Shown in pieces: positions 36,514 to 36,627 of a stretch of 36,627 nucleotides of DNA. The notes under the pieces are model-generated. The model was given only the letters and a program-made list of their open reading frames with translations. It was not told the origin of the DNA and made no database searches. Origin of the DNA: a virus; the IMG/VR virus record IMGVR_UViG_3300021438_000043, positions 1 through 36,627 of that record, one strand, 5' to 3'. A program made the position numbers and the translations under genes. The first letter of the stretch is position 1. Each line of letters opens with the position of its first letter.

Positions 36514-36533
36514 TACATTGTAAACGCATAAAT
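36510..36533. other. Array B terminal junction, cassette-containing state
   Basis: TAAC (36510-36513) joins the same landing-site sequence found at 112-131. Here the preceding bases are AGCAGG, from the 147-aa gene segment, whereas at 108 they are GCGTA, from the zinc-ribbon gene segment. Confidence 0.65.
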
Positions 36534-36591
36534 ACACATATAATAACTTTTGGCAGAATATACGCAATAAAAATTAATTCAAAAATAAGCT

Positions 36592-36627
36592 ATGAAAATA
36601 CTAAAAATTTTAGCAATTATTTTATTA
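36592..36627 (+). CDS. 5' end of the lipoprotein-like gene (duplicate by circular overlap)
   Basis: These 12 codons equal 190-225, the start of the lipoprotein-like gene, and are cut by the window end. They confirm that the sequence runs past its own start point. Confidence 0.9.
   Translation, partial: MKILKILAIILL

Noticed and set aside
35818-36627. Long direct terminal repeats of a linear genome
   Set aside because: The two ends match exactly except for one cassette and stop at arbitrary points inside genes, which fits assembly past the start of a circular molecule better than true terminal repeats.

Overview
The window is an almost complete genome of a tailed phage (siphovirus type) of a Bacteroidota host. 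It is AT-rich and uses the standard code. Promoters have the Bacteroidota -7 form TAnnTTTG, and ribosome-binding sites are weak and A-rich. The ends show that the molecule is circular or circularly permuted: bases 1-111 equal 35818-35928 and bases 112-225 equal 36514-36627. The repeat unit is 36402 bp at one end and 35817 bp at the other, because one copy contains a 585-bp gene cassette (35929-36513) that the other lacks.

Layout. 190-959: a lipoprotein-like gene and two small genes. 1096-7787: packaging and head (small and large terminase, portal, HK97-type prohead protease, major capsid protein, connectors), with a tRNA-like T-arm/acceptor minihelix between two genes. 7771-21385: tail (tail protein with Ig-like end, chaperone pair with a 12-bp hairpin, tape measure, a large tip protein ending in delta-60-type repeats, baseplate/fibre genes, an SGNH hydrolase). 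21460-22416: lysis (holin, a second membrane protein, a lysozyme/transglycosylase-like endolysin on the minus strand). 22417-22904: an intergenic control region with repeated TACGCAAA sites. 22905-26322: small genes, then cassette array A. 26367-32213: early genes, namely a Rad52-like annealing protein, a NinG-like protein, a replication initiator with seven phased iterons inside its gene, and a DnaC-like helicase loader. Two leader RNAs of identical design lie upstream of the initiator. 32270-36513: cassette array B.

The exceptional feature is the pair of arrays (23692-26322 and 32270-36513). Small plus-strand genes alternate with long imperfect stem-loops of about 70-126 bp bounded by TAAC and GTTA, like integron attC sites. 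The roughly 10 bases that open each gene segment (GTTA...) are the reverse complement of the 10 bases that close the same segment (...TAAC), in most cases perfectly. The two bases sets flanking one stem-loop do not match each other. That is the signature of cassettes that pass through a circular form. Both arrays start with a stem-loop and end with a gene joined at TAAC to nearly the same sequence (TAYATTRTAWACGC). The with/without pair at the contig ends removes exactly one stem-loop-plus-gene unit between two TAAC sites. I infer an integron-like cassette system whose attachment site lies at the 3' end of the array, so the genes read toward it, opposite to classical integrons. Cargo includes a GNAT acetyltransferase, a radical SAM enzyme, a methyltransferase-like protein, a zinc-ribbon protein and many unknowns. 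No recombinase gene was recognised, so mobility would have to be provided by the host or another element.

How it works together: the initiator and loader probably recruit host replication proteins to an origin inside the initiator gene. Rad52-like annealing could support recombination-dependent replication. The late genes build a head and a long non-contractile tail. The cassette arrays act as two expandable accessory loci. No repressor or phage integrase was recognised.
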